Shown here: positions 33,588 to 46,591 of the stretch, one piece after another
How positions within the stretch are numbered: position 1 is the first letter of the stretch
Layout of the letters: each line of letters opens with the position of its first letter
Assembly (NCBI RefSeq): GCF_046630445.1
Contig: NC_092335.1
Location: forward strand, 309,800,501 to 309,864,500
Direction of reading: 5' to 3'
DNA from: Rutidosis leptorrhynchoides
Lineage: Eukaryota > Streptophyta > Magnoliopsida > Asterales > Asteraceae
DNA: 64,000 nucleotides
Notes under the pieces: model-generated
The model's database searches: none
Seen by the model: the letters and a program-made list of their open reading frames with translations, nothing else
Told to the model about the DNA's origin: nothing
Position numbers and translations under genes: made by a program

Positions 33588-36500
33588 TGAAAGGACCCGT
33601 TCATATACATTATAAACGATTCACAATAGTTGATTACATTGCGAGGTATTTGACCTCTATATGATACATTTTACAAACATTGCATTCGTTTTTAAAAGAC
33701 AATCTTTCTTTACATCGAAAATTGACAGGCATGCATACCATTTCATAATATCCACTATCCAACTATAAATTGATTTAATAATAATCTTTGATGAAGTCAA
33801 TGACTCGAATGCAACATTCTTCGAAATATGCTATGAAAGACTCCAAGTAATATCTTTAAAATGAGCAAATGCACAGCGGAAGATTTCTTTAACACCTGAG
33901 AATAAACATGCTTTAAAGTGTCAACCAAAAGGTTTGTGAGTTCATTAGTTTATCATAATCATTTATTTCCATCATTTTAATATACCACAAGAATTTCATT
34001 TCCAGTTCTCATAAATATACGTCCCATGCATAGAGACAAAAATAATCATTCATATGGTGAACACCTGGTAACCGACATTAACAATATGCATATAAGAATA
34101 TCCCCTATCATTCCGGGATCCTCCTTCGGACATGATATAAATTTCGAAGTACTAAAGCATCCGGTACTTTGGATGGGGTTTGTTAGGCCCGATAGATCTA
34201 TCTTTAGGATTCGCGTCAATTAGGGTGTCTGTTCCCTAATTCTTAGATTACCAGACTTTAATAAAAAGGGGCATATTCGATTTCGATAATTCAACCATAG
34301 AATTTAGTTTCAATTACTTGTGTCTATTTCGTCAAACATTTATAAAAGCGCATGTATTCTCAGTCCCAAAAATATAAAGGGTAAAAAGGCAAATGAAACT
34401 CACCATACTGTATTTCGTAGTAAAAATACATATAACGTCATTGAACAAGTGCAAGGTTGGCCTCGGATTCACGAACCTATATTAATTATATATATATTTA
34501 TGTTGATCAATATTTGTCTAACAAATTAGGGTTAAGTCATAGTGTACCACAATCCTAATGCTCGAGTCTGACTCAACAGTATAGTAACATGTTATATTAC
34601 TCATGTTTAGTTAAAATTCTAGTAAAAGGTGACGTGTGAAACAACGTATCACAAATGATTTCATAATCATAAAATAGTATTTTAGTTTTTAGAGAAAGTC
34701 AACACAAAAATATTAACTGAAAAGTTAACGGAAAAGTCAAAGTTTAAGGTCAAAAGTCAAAGGTTAAAGTAAAAACGAGGTCGCATGCAAAAATACAATA
34801 ACTTATACAAAAAATAATTTTTCGGTCAAACATGACTAAACGGCCTTTAGAAAAAAAATTATCGGAGCTCTGATTGATAAACGGTCAAAGATAAGAGTTA
34901 CACTTTACCAAAAAGATTAAGCATAAATATTACAGAAGTAAACTAACCCTAGACAACTCGTAGTTGCCAATGCGGTTTCGGCGTTTCAAAGTTAATTTTT
35001 CAGCTTTAATAAATTTACAAAAGTGACCTAGTAGCCTACTTTGGAGATTTTTAGAAAATTCCTCGAAACTCGGATTGACAAACGGTCAAAGCCTGCAAAT
35101 TCTAGTTACCACAAAGATATAACATGATTTTTGGTAAAAGTAAACACACATCAGGCCGACCATGACAACTGATACAAAACTGACATTTTTAATAAAAAGT
35201 TTCAGCTCTTTTCAGAATTTTTAAAATGTGACCAAACAGTCAACTTTGACGATTTTTAGAAAAATCGTCGAGACTCAAATTGACAAACGGCCAGAGTCGT
35301 TTGCTAGACCTTACAGCAAAGAATTTAGTGGTATTTTTCTTAAATCTGAAACAACGCAGATCAGCGAGAATTTCAGTTCCCTTTTCGACATTTTTTCAAA
35401 ATTTGCAAAACTTCTTTTGTCCATAACTTGACAACCGTTCAACGAAACGATACGTGCTTTATATGAAAATTCATCTACTCGACGAGTAGAATCCAAATAA
35501 CCACTTTTTATAACCCAGAAAATTAGTTCACTAATTATCATTAGCAATCTTAATTACGAAATTAATTGTTTAATTCATAACTTTCTAACCATTCATCGAA
35601 TCCATTCGATATCTAAATGAAAAGTTCTTAATTTTTCGTTAGCTCTCCAAAGACATGCATATCTTATACCTTATCTTAACCACAGGTGTAGCTAACCTCA
35701 AGATTTAGCCTATCCTATCTAAAGGCAATATCAAAAGTACAAGCATGAATAATCCTATTTTCTCGAGCACTAGTCAGGGGTACATTATTGATAAATAAAA
35801 GTTAAGTTATGAGTGCTCACGTATCAATATTAAGATTCAATATTGCAGGAAAGTACGTAGACGCAACGGAGATGATAAACACCAGATTGACTCACGAGTA
35901 AAACCCCCCGATCCATACCCATAACCTCCTTAGCTATAACCCATAATTTCCTTAGCTCTATCCCGCTCATAAAATCCGTTTTTGAAATAATCCCGCTCAT
36001 GACCTCGTCGTAGTATTTTATGTGAATAATACTAATAATATTATCACTAATACTTACTAATAATAATATGATTAATGATATTAATATTAATAATATTAAT
36101 ATTAATAATAAAAATAATTATAATTTATATATATATTGAGAAATGCGAGGAATAGATAGATAGAATGAAAATGAATTCAGAAAACGAGATCGTTCGACTT
36201 TTAAAGAGATGTATCCTCACCTACCCCTCATGTTACCTGTACACAATCATTCAAAGAATTTCATGCCGACACTTTTAGTTTACATACGTTACACATATGT
36301 TAGTGTTAAGTAAATTATATATTATTTAATATATATTATATTTAATCTTTAGAATTAATTAAATATTATATTATATTTACGCTCATGGTAAAAATATAAT
36401 TTTTACAAAAATGACACGGTCGTGGTCTCACGACTCATGTACTACTTTCGGTTTTTCGATCGCACTTTCGTACGTTTAGAAAACTAGCCTTTTTCGTTAC

Positions 36501-37752
36501 GCGACGTGTACCTTTTACAAAAATTAGACTTACTTATCAATAATTTATCTTTATAAAAATATCACTTTTAAAATTTAGCATTGTGGTCATTTACGTATTT
36601 AAATCAAAGTCTCGTTGTTTATTAAAATATTTTATTTTAAATTAAACAATTTGTGACATGTACCTTTATTAATAACTAGACTTAAATTAATTAAAAACTA
36701 ACCTACTCAAAGTGTAACTTAATCTTTTGAGTGTTTTGGTCATTTCCTTTTATAATTCATAATCTTGTTATTTATCAAAGCCTATTTATTAATATTAAAA
36801 TCACAACGTTTTATGACTAATTTAAAATATAGATATATATTTAAAATTTATCTAATAACATACTAGTTAACTTTTCAAAACCACTTATATTTCAAAGTTT
36901 GTTTTATAATCGTTTAGAAAATATTATAACACGTTTTCTTTATTCTTTAAGGCTTTAAATAGGACCAATTTCTTTATGCACTAACGTTTTTAAATATCAA
37001 CCGCATTACTAAGAGAGTGTTACTATCGTGTGATTAATGAATCTAGAAAACATATATTCTAAATACAAGTCGCAGGTTTTCTATGTATATGACTAATAAT
37101 CGAAATACCAACTTACGTTATTTAAATAAATATATTTTAATAACCAGTTCTATTATATCGAAAAACGTTTTCACACGTTTGAAAATAGATCAATCAATGT
37201 ATTATGAAATTTAATTCTCCACTAACTTTTGTCTAACTCTCGATAAGTGACACCTTGTTCTTATTTGAAGATCACTTCACCATTATTTCTGAATACCGTT
37301 AAAAGTAAGAGTTCTCTAATTCAAAGTGGACCACATAACAGAGACTCATAATCATAATTCAATGTATCTGATAATTTAATCAGTTGATATTATCTTTTAA
37401 TCTCACCGATAAACTTACATCGAACAAATACGTTCGTATAAAGTATTATTCATTCAATACCTTGATAACATTTCCAAATTCATAAAATAGATTTCATAGC
37501 TTATATTCATATTAACTAATCCGTTCAATGTTTCATTAATATATTTCAATTTCATAATCACACCTATGTATATGTATATATCTTTATTTACACAAAATTG
37601 TTCGTGAATCGTTAGGCATGGTCAAAGGGTATTTGTTTACATGAATATAGTTTCAAAGTTTTCGAGACTCAACATTACATATTTTTCTTATCGTGTCAGA
37701 TATATATAAATATCAAAGTTTAAATTTGTTCGGAAATCTCCGGGTCATCACA
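33588..37752 (-). mobile_element. LARD2 3' LTR
   Basis: Plus strand from TGAAAGGACCCG to GGGTCATCACA. It contains the 12-base palindrome GATAGATCTATC (34191-34202) and a degenerate ATT-rich part near 36020-36120. No tRNA-like module was recognised here, unlike LARD1 and LARD3. Non-coding. Confidence 0.93.
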
Positions 37753-37789
37753 GTACCTACCCATTAAAAGAAATTTCGTCCCGAAATTT
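37753..37789 (-). promoter_or_regulatory. Hairpin and plus-strand primer region (LARD2)
   Basis: A perfect stem AAATTTCG-TCC-CGAAATTT (37771-37789) sits next to GTACCTACCCATTAAAAG and the LTR, the same arrangement as in LARD1 and LARD3. Confidence 0.6.
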
Positions 37790-40700
37790 GATAGAGGTCG
37801 TCATGGCTAACAGTAAGAATGTTATTATGACGAATGTAAACTGATACATAGAGTTTTATCTTCATCGAATAATATAGATAACCCAATTTGATTATGCGAA
37901 GAGTATAAGTGAAGCTATTGCAAAAGAGTGAAAATGAATAAAGGTAGGTTTGACTTAACAGGCGGCGTATTCAAGATTGATTTCCGGAATTTAAGGAATT
38001 TAGAAGAAATCTTCATAATAAGATTTGATTTTTCGGTAATTAAGGAGATTCAGATCTTCTTTGGCTAAACGCGATAATCTGCTTCGATTGCTCTGTCGGA
38101 TATTTTTCCTATAAATCTACCCTCTCCATTTCCTTACTACTCACACCTTCTAGTCTTCCTTCTTTAAAGTATTCGTTAATATGCTCCATCCCATTCTGAT
38201 CCTTGATATACTCTTAACGTTCATATCTGTCATTCTTCTTTTTAACCTGCCACCGGAAGAATCTATTTACTTTTACTATACCCTAGGGTTTATAGTATTT
38301 TTAGTTCTCCCGTTTCTTTACGTTGCTATATGCATCGATATATACGGTTTGTAATTTTCGGGTTGTTGCTAGATTTTATATCCCCCCTTATATTTCGATG
38401 TCCCTGCTTCTGTCTTATATAATCATCGTCATCCACAGTTAATGCTCTCTTCTATTTGCTGCGGTTTATACCCCAGTTTCTATTTCGAAGCTTTATCCTT
38501 TCGTTTCTTCTTCTTGCGATTAAATAGCTCTTGTAATGGTCCAGAATTCGTAGGTATGGATTTCAGAATGAACATAGTAATTGTTCTAAGATGGAATTTG
38601 AAAGGGTACTATCTTGATTTGTCAAATTACCAGAATACCCTGAAAAAGACCGAATCATCAAGAAATATTTTCTTGATATGTTTAGAGATTAGATAGAATG
38701 TCAGAGTCGTGTAAATGACACATGATGACGGTATATTCTGTGAATCATCACATTCCATTAGAAACTCAACATGAATTACTGCAATATAATGACGTTGATC
38801 AAGTGTCATTAAATTATACTAACCCATGCATCAGTTCCCAACACTACTTCAAAACATTCATATTTAAATTTTTCAGAATTTAGAAACTAACACAGTTTCT
38901 TTTATGTTGCATGTATTACGGAGAGATAAATGATCTCAGATAAGAATCGTTGTGATAATATCTCCAAAGATATGGAGAATATGTATAATGAAAGATACGA
39001 AGATATCTTCTAATATTTAAGGTGAGATGATGATGAAGAATATCTGTCTGTGAAGGTTTAGAATAAGAAGTAAGGTGTTTGCTAACGAGTTCAGCAGGCA
39101 CTGAATTATTTGGATCCTTTGAAGGCAGATTTAGTCTCTGTGATTTGTCCATAGCTTCCTTCATACTTTGCTCAATCCGTTTTTCAGTACCAAATTCTTT
39201 CTTTTTCTGAGCTTTACCAACTCACTATCTTTTCTCATCCAACTTTTGGCCGTTTAAACCATCTACCATTTTTATGTTTCCACTGCATTTAATGCTATAA
39301 TATTTGAATCACTAGTTATCAGTTCGAGGTGGGTTCAGAAGAATCGTATTGTTGATGGTAAGAATATGAAAGGTTCCCCAGTAACAATGACGAATGGGCA
39401 ACGTATCTATCGAGGTTAAAATAAGATTAGTCCGACTGAAAAGTTGAGGTTGACTTGCTGGAGCTGTGACAAAGTTGGCTATATTGAAAAGGAATCGAAA
39501 TGTTGTTTTTGCTACTAAATGCTAAAGAATTCGACACGGGTACGTGTTAAACGATAACTTTGGTTTCGAGAGTTTCTCAGGTACAAAACTTCAGGTAATG
39601 TGTGGTTGGATCATCATCTCAATTGTTCATTATTTGAAATGTCTTCAGGAATTTCGAAGGGTTTTAAATGCAGATTGTCATAGTCAATATCCAAATGATG
39701 AAATCGTCCTAAATCCCGAATAATTTTTCATATTCATCTATGTGTTACGATTAAGAGTGATATTCTATCACAGTTTTGAATTCAAAGTATGACTTTGATA
39801 GATGTAGAAATTCTAAGAGTGATGTCTTCTATTAAATCTTGACTTGGATTTTTGATTTGTCGTAATCAGATTAGGTAATTAAATTTGAATGAGAATGGTT
39901 GTTTGGTTTTTACGAAAGGTTGTATATTGTTGAGAGAGTAGTGAATACAGTTGGTGATTGTTGTAACATTTTAATTGTGAATTTAAATATCTCTCGGGTA
40001 TTACCTACCCGTTAAAAAAAATTTCACAATTAATCTTTTGTACAAGGGAATTTTCAATTACAATCTTTTATGAAAATAATATTTCATATATATTTTTTTC
40101 AGATGTAATAACGATTTAATGAGTTAATGTCATATTAAACTCATTTGATTTTCGGCTTGAATTTCGAAATGAATAATCTCTAAAACATTAGAGATTACAT
40201 AATTTTCACGGAGTATTTCACTAGTGCAATCAATACTTTAATATTTATTTTTATTGATATTCCTCAGTGAAGGATGTTGATGCTTGAAGAATTCTTGCGA
40301 ACTTCGCAATGTACGATTGATGTTTTCTAGAAAGTTTTGAGTGCATCGCAGATGAAAGTGTAAAATTAAACATGTTATTGAATGATACACTTGATTTATT
40401 ATGAAATAAGATTCATTGAGTTGAAACAGAGATTGTAGTTAACAATGGTAAGTTGTTATCGACGGATGTACATCATAGCATATTAGTAATATGAATTAAC
40501 CGGATAGTTAAGTTCCATACATAATAGCTTAGTACAGGAAGATTTATTATAGTTAAAATTTTATATATATGTAGGATATACATATAAAATTCTTCGGAGG
40601 AACTGAGTTTATACTTCATAACTCGTTAATACAATATACTCGTTATATGATTCGTAATGGTTTCCACAGTGATTTCTTGAACTGGCGGAGCTTGTGATGT

Positions 40701-41102
40701 TACAGGTGCTGACGATTCTAATAGTTTGGACATCACAGACTGTGTTGGTAAGGTTATAGGTACTGCTGATGCTATTGGTAAAACAAATCTAACTTGTAAG
40801 TCGAGCCCCATTCTTGTCAGGGTTTCGATTCTTCTCTCTATCATTACTGTTCACTCATCTGGTTTATGGTTAAGGCTGAGATAGATAATCTCTAAAACTT
40901 TAGAGATTACATAATCTGCGTGGAATGTTTCTCTAATGAAGTTATGAATTAATACTTCGTCGGTTATTGTTGTTGGTATTCCTTGGTATCTACAGGGCGT
41001 ATGACATTGGTGCTCGTGGGACAGAGTGTAAAGTTGAGGTTTATGACGTGGTTGTGGTTGGGGTGGTAATGGTACTATTGGCGTTGATGATGGTGTTACT
41101 GG
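37790..41102 (-). other. LARD2 internal non-coding region
   Basis: No long frame. It contains the ATCAAGAAA-TAT-TTTCTTGAT hairpin (38657-38677) and two copies of the AATCTCTAA hairpin (40175-40196 and 40887-40908), 712 bases apart and each in similar surroundings, which points to an old internal duplication. A 72-codon frame at 40626-40844 (start IERRIETLTRMGLDL, then Ala/Pro/Thr-rich) may be a duplicated tail of the gag-position frame. Confidence 0.6.
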
Positions 41103-41537
41103 TTATGCTGCTGATGCTGCTACTGGTGTTTGTAATCTCTGCACCATATTCTCCAAAGCCACTACCCGAGCGCGAAGCTCGTTGACTTCTTCTATTACAC
41201 CGGGGTGATTGTCGGTTCGGACGAGCGGATAAATAAAATCTAAAATTTGATGTAATATATAATCGTGACGAGATACTCTGGAAATGAGCGAGAAAATGGT
41301 GTTTCGGACAGGTTCGCCGGTAAGTGCTTCAGGTTCTTCGTCAAGAGGGCAATGTGGTGGATGGAAGGGATCACCTTCTTCTTGTCTCCAATGATTGAGG
41401 AGGCTACAAACCCATCCCCAATTCATCCAGAATAGGTGATGACTGATTGGTTGATCTATTCCGGTCACACTGCTTTCGGAGCTGGAGTGGGATTCCATTT
41501 CGAAATCCGAGGAACTTGAATTAATGATGAATTCCAT
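41103..41537 (-). CDS. Gag-position small protein of LARD2 (144 residues, family unknown)
   Basis: Intact frame, ATG at 41537, starting about 420 bases after the primer binding site. It has a Ser/Glu-rich start (residues 1-25), a Trp-rich motif FWMNWGWV near residue 36, a Pro/Glu-rich middle (DPFHPPHCPLDEEPEALTGE) and a hydrophobic segment with IFSLISRVSRHDYI. A coiled-coil-like helix (VNELRARVVALENMVQRL) lies near the C-terminus. Related but broken frames lie at the same position in LARD1 and LARD3. No zinc knuckle or protease. It could be the surviving N-terminal part of an unusual gag or a separate RNA-binding or assembly protein; I do not recognise the family. Confidence 0.6.
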   Translation of the reverse strand: MEFIINSSSSDFEMESHSSSESSVTGIDQPISHHLFWMNWGWVCSLLNHWRQEEGDPFHPPHCPLDEEPEALTGEPVRNTIFSLISRVSRHDYILHQILDFIYPLVRTDNHPGVIEEVNELRARVVALENMVQRLQTPVAASAA

Positions 41538-41962
41538 TTCGTACGATTGAATAAGGATTTTTTTTTTCGATATGAAATGATTTTCAGTTATCGGATGGTA
41601 TTCTAATTACATAGAATATCCATATATATAGAATAAAAGATTTCGTAAATTACGGAGGAATTTACGGGATATATCAGGCAACGTTTACAGTAATAGATAC
41701 GATAAGATATGATTTAGCAGATACACTAAGATATGAATTTTTGTCTATACACTATTCATGCAATCAATGCAGCAAGACGTGTCTTAGACTAAAAATGATA
41801 AGCAGGTAATTTCCTGAGGATGATAAGTAGTTAATTTTTGACACAAAATGATAAGCAAAACTATTGACATGCAGACACGGTCGAAGTCCAGACTCACTAA
41901 TGCATCCTATCAACTTATCTGTTAGACACACTAATGTAGACCTGGTTCGCTAAGACCACCGC

Positions 41963-41972
41963 TCTGATACCA
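41963..41972 (-). promoter_or_regulatory. Primer binding site for initiator Met-tRNA (LARD2)
   Basis: The minus strand reads TGGTATCAGAGC over about 41961-41972, two bases from the 5' LTR. Confidence 0.9.
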
Positions 41973-41974
41973 AC

Positions 41975-44900
41975 TGAAAGGACCCGTTCATATACATTAT
42001 AAACGATTCACAATAGTTGATTACATTGCGAGGTATTTGACCTCTATATGATACATTTTACAAACATTGCATTCATTTTTAAAAGACAATCTTTCTTTAC
42101 ATCGAAAATTGACAGGCATGCATACCATTTCATAATATCCACTATCCAACTATAAATTGATTTAATAATAATCTTTGATGAACTCAATGACTCGAATGCA
42201 ACATTCTTCGAAATATGCTATGAAAGACTCCAAGTAATATCTTTAAAATGAGCAAATGCACAGCGGAAGATTTCTTTAACACCTGAGAATAAACATGCTT
42301 TAAAGTGTCAACCAAAAGGTTGGTGAGTTCATTAGTTTATCATAATCATTTATTTCCATCATTTTAATAGACCACAAGAATTTCATTTCCAGTTCTCATA
42401 AATATACGTCCCATGCATAGAGACAAAAATAATCATTCATATGGTGAACACCTGGTAACCAACATTAACAATATGCATATAAGAATATCCCCTATCATTC
42501 CGGGATCCTCCTTCGGACATGATATAAATTTCGAAGTACTAAAGCATCCGGTACTTTGGATGGGGTTTGTTAGGCCCGATAGATCTATCTTTAGGATTCG
42601 CGTCAATTAGGGTATCTGTTCCCTAATTCTTAGATTACCAGACTTTAATAAAAAGGGGCATATTCGATTTCGATAATTCAACCATAGAATTTAGTTTCAA
42701 TTACTTGTGTCTATTTCGTCAAACATTTATAAAAGCGCATGTATTCTCAGTCCCAAAAATATAAAGGGTAAAAAGGCAAATGAAACTCACCATACTGTAT
42801 TTCGTAGTAAAAATACATATAACGTCATTGAACAAGTGCAAGGTTGGCCTCGGATTCACGAACCTATATTAATTATATATATATTTATGTTGATCAATAT
42901 TTGTCTAACAAATTAGGGTTAAGTCATAGTGTACCACAATCCTAATGCTCGAGTCTGACTCAACAGTATAGTAACATGTTATATTACTCATGTTTAGTTA
43001 AAATTCTAGTAAAAGGTGACGTGTGAAACAACGTATCACAAATGGTTTCATAATCATAAAATAGTATTTTAGTTTTTAGAGAAAGTCAACACAAAAATAT
43101 TTACTGAAAAGTTAACGGAAAAGTAAAAGTTTAAGGTCAAAAGTCAAAGGTTAAAGTAAAAACGAGGTCGCATGCAAAAATACAATAACTTATACAAAAA
43201 ATGATTTTTCGGTCAAACATGACTAAACGGCCTTTAGAAAAAAAATTATCGGAGCTCTGATTGATAAACGGTCAAAGATAAGAGTTACACTTTACCAAAA
43301 AGATTAAGCATAAATGTTACAGAAGTAAACTAACCCTAGACAACTCGTAGTTGCCAATGCGGTTTCGGCGTTTCAAAGTTAATTTTTCAGCTTTAATAAA
43401 TTTACAAAAGTGACCGAGTAGCCTACTTTGGAGATTTTTAGAAAATTCCTCGAAACTCGGATTGACAAACGGTCAAAGCCTGCAAATTCTAGTTACCACA
43501 AAGATATAACATGATTTTTGGGAAAAGTAAACACACATCAGGCCGACCATGACAACTGATACAAAACTGACATTTTTAATAAAAAGTTTCAGCTCTTTTC
43601 AGAATTTTTAAAATGTGACCAAACAGTCAACTTTGACGATTTTTAGAAAAATCGTCGAGACTCAAATTGACAAACGGCCAGAGTCGTTTGCTAGACCTTA
43701 CAACAAAGAATTTAGTGGTATTTTTCTTAAATCTGAAACAACGCAGATCAGCGAGAATTTCAGTTCCCTTTTCGACATTTTTTCAAAATTTGCAAAACTT
43801 CTTTTGTCCATAACTTGACAACCGTTCAACGAAACGATACGTGCTTTATATGAAAATTCATCTACTCGACGAGTAGAATCCAAATAACCACTTTTTATAA
43901 CCCAGAAAATTAGTTCACTAATTATCATTAGCAATCTTAATTACGAAATTAATTGTTTAATTCATAACTTTCTAACCATTCATCGAATCCATTCGATATC
44001 TAAATGAAAAGTTCTTAATTTTTCGTTAGCTCTCCAACGACATGCATATCTTATACCTTATCTTAACCACAGGTGTAACTAACCTCAAGATTTAGCCTAT
44101 CCTATCTAAAGGCAATATCAAAAGTACAAGCATGCATAATCCTATATTCTCGAGCACTAGTCAGGGGTACATTATTGATAAATAAAAGTTAAGTTATGAG
44201 TGCTCACGTATCAATATTAAGATTCAATATTGAAGGAAAGTACGTAGACGCAACGGAGATAATAAACACCAGATTGACTCACGAGTAAAACCCCCCGATC
44301 CATACCCATAACCTCCTTAGCTATAACCCATAATTTCCTTAGCTCTATCCCGCTCATAAAATCCATTTTTGAAATAATCCCGCTCATGACCTCGTCGTAG
44401 TATTTTATGTGAATAATACTAATAATATTATCACTAATACTTACTAATAATAATATGATTAATGATATTAATATTAATAATAAAAATAATTATAATTTAT
44501 ATATATATTGAGAAATGCGAGGAATAGATAGATAGAATGAAAATGAATTCAGAAAACGAGATCGTTCGACTTTTAAAGAGATGTATCCTCACCTACCCCT
44601 CATGTTACCTGTACACAATCATTCAAAGAATTTCATGCCGACACTTTTAGTTTACATACGTTACACATATGTTAGTGTTAAGTAAATTATATATTATTTA
44701 ATATATATTATATTTAATCTTTAGAATTAATTAAATATTATATTATATTTACGCTCATGGTAAAAATATAATTTTTACAAAAATGACACGGTCGTGGTCT
44801 CACGACTCATGTACTACTTTCGGTTTTTCGATCGCACTTTCGTACGTTTAGAAAACTAGCCTTTTTCGTTACGCGACGTGTACCTTTTACAAAAATTAGA

Positions 44901-46124
44901 CTTACTTATCAATAATTTATCTTTATAAAAATATCACTTTTAAAATTTAGCATTGTGGTCATTTACGTATTTAAATCAAAGTCTCGTTGTTTATTAAAAT
45001 ATTTTATTTTAAATTAAACAATTTGTGACATGTACCTTTATTAATAACTAGACTTAAATTAATTAAAAACTAACCCACTCAAAGTGTAACTTAATCTTTT
45101 GAGTGTTTTGGTCATTTCCTTTTATAATTCATAATCTTGTTATTTATCAAAGCCTATTTATTAATATTAAAATCACAACGTTTTATGACTAATTTAAAAT
45201 ATAGATATATATTTAAAATTTATCTAATAACATACTAGTTAACTTTTCAAAACCACTTATATTTCAAAGTTTGTTTTATAATCGTTTAGAAAATATTATA
45301 ACACGTTTTCTTTATTCTTTAAGGCTTTAAATAGGACCAATTTCTTTATGCACTAACGTTTTTAAATATCAACCGCATTACTAAGAGAGTGTTACTATCG
45401 TGTGATTAATGAATCTAGAAAACATATATTCTAAATACAAGTCGCAGGTTTTCTATGTATATGACTAATAATCGAAATACCAACTTACGTTATTTAAATA
45501 AATATATTTTAATAACCAGTTCTATTATATCGAAAAACGTTTTCACACGTTTGAAAATAGATCAATCAATGTATTATGAAATTTAATTCTCCACTAACTT
45601 TTGTCTAACTCTCGATAAGTGACACCTTGTTCTTATTTGAAGATCACTTCACCATTATTTCTGAATACCGTTAAAAGTAAGAGTTCTCTAATTCAAAGTG
45701 GACCACATAACAGAGACTCATAATCATAATTCAATGTATCTGATAATTCAATCAGTTGATATTATCTTTTAATCTCACCGATAAACTTACATCGAACAAA
45801 TACGTTCGTATAAAGTATTATTCGTTCAATACCTTGATAACATTTCCAAATTCATAAAATAGATTTCATAGCTTATATTCATATTAACTAATCCGTTCAA
45901 TGTTTCATTAATATATTTCAATTTCATAATCACACCTATGTATATGTATATATCTTTATTTACACAAAATTGTTCGTGAATCGTTAGGCATGGTCAAAGG
46001 GTATTTGTTTACATGAATATAGTTTCAAAGTTTTCGAGACTCAACATTACATATTTTGCTTATCGTGTCAGATATATATAAATATCAAAGTTTAAATTTG
46101 TTCGGAAATCTCCGGGTCATCACA
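41975..46124 (-). mobile_element. LARD2 5' LTR
   Basis: Near-identical partner of 33588-37752, from TGAAAGGACCCG to GGGTCATCACA, followed by CCTGG. Small frames found in it recur at the same places in the other LTR and are not genes. Confidence 0.93.
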
Positions 46125-46129
46125 CCTGG
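46125..46129. repeat. Target site duplication of LARD2, right (CCTGG)
   Basis: Matches 33583-33587 exactly. Confidence 0.92.
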
Positions 46130-46235
46130 TAGGTCAACTAAGGTGATGGGGTTAATGCAGCAGAAGTCGCGGAGGATACTGGTGATGTGGCAGGAGGATG
46201 AGGTTCATCTCTCCTTACAGGCGATAAGTGATGCT

Positions 46236-46560
46236 CTAAGCTGTAAGTAAATGGCTAAGCGTACCTGCGGGCATACCCACAAATCGTAGAAATGCTCCGA
46301 AAGCATGGTACATGTTACATTGGTCCTGTAACAGGGACCAAGTAACAACTGAGTCGTGCAGGGTCACTCCAAAGTGAAAAACTAGGGCATCATATGTGGG
46401 CTTTGTATTTCACTATAGCTACTCCGACCGAAGGGCTAAGCGGTTCATGAATCTCAGTAGTGGTGGCCTCTGACTGTCATCACTCTCATCGATCAAAGCT
46501 CGTAGTATGAACTGGCCTGTAGTAGACCTATGGGTCCCTGTGCTAGTCTCTGATGACAAA
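46236..46560 (-). pseudogene. Unrecognised coding remnant inside the Copia-type element
   Basis: One minus-strand frame holds two well-formed protein stretches: about 45 residues including TTGQFILRALIDESDDSQRP (46560-46421), then three stops close together (46410-46421), then about 45 residues including YDALVFHFGVTLHDSVVTWS and YHAFGAFLRFVGMPAG (down to 46236). Codon-like structure and amino-acid content look like a real protein. With LARD2 removed, it lies 5' of the Copia purine tract, where a sequence after pol would be. I cannot name the family. Confidence 0.45.
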
Positions 46561-46591
46561 CACGTAAGTTTAAGAAATTTCACATGCATAG

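Larger units (their letters stand above)
33588..46124 (-). mobile_element. LARD2: complete non-autonomous Gypsy-like LTR element
   Basis: A 12.5-kb minus-strand element with LTRs at 33588-37752 and 41975-46124, an initiator-Met primer site, an internal region of 4.2 kb and a 5-bp target duplication. The LTRs differ only by scattered single bases and one 15-bp indel near 36100, which accounts exactly for their length difference (4165 against 4150 bp). Insertion is therefore recent, the youngest complete element here. No pol genes. One intact small frame lies at the gag position. It is inserted in a Copia-type remnant. Confidence 0.93.

Noticed and set aside
34026-34529. Pairs of identical small frames at 34026-34529 and 42413-42916, and at 49430-49666 and 56701-56937
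   Set aside because: They are duplicated only because they lie in the two LTRs of one element; no protein family or coding bias is seen.
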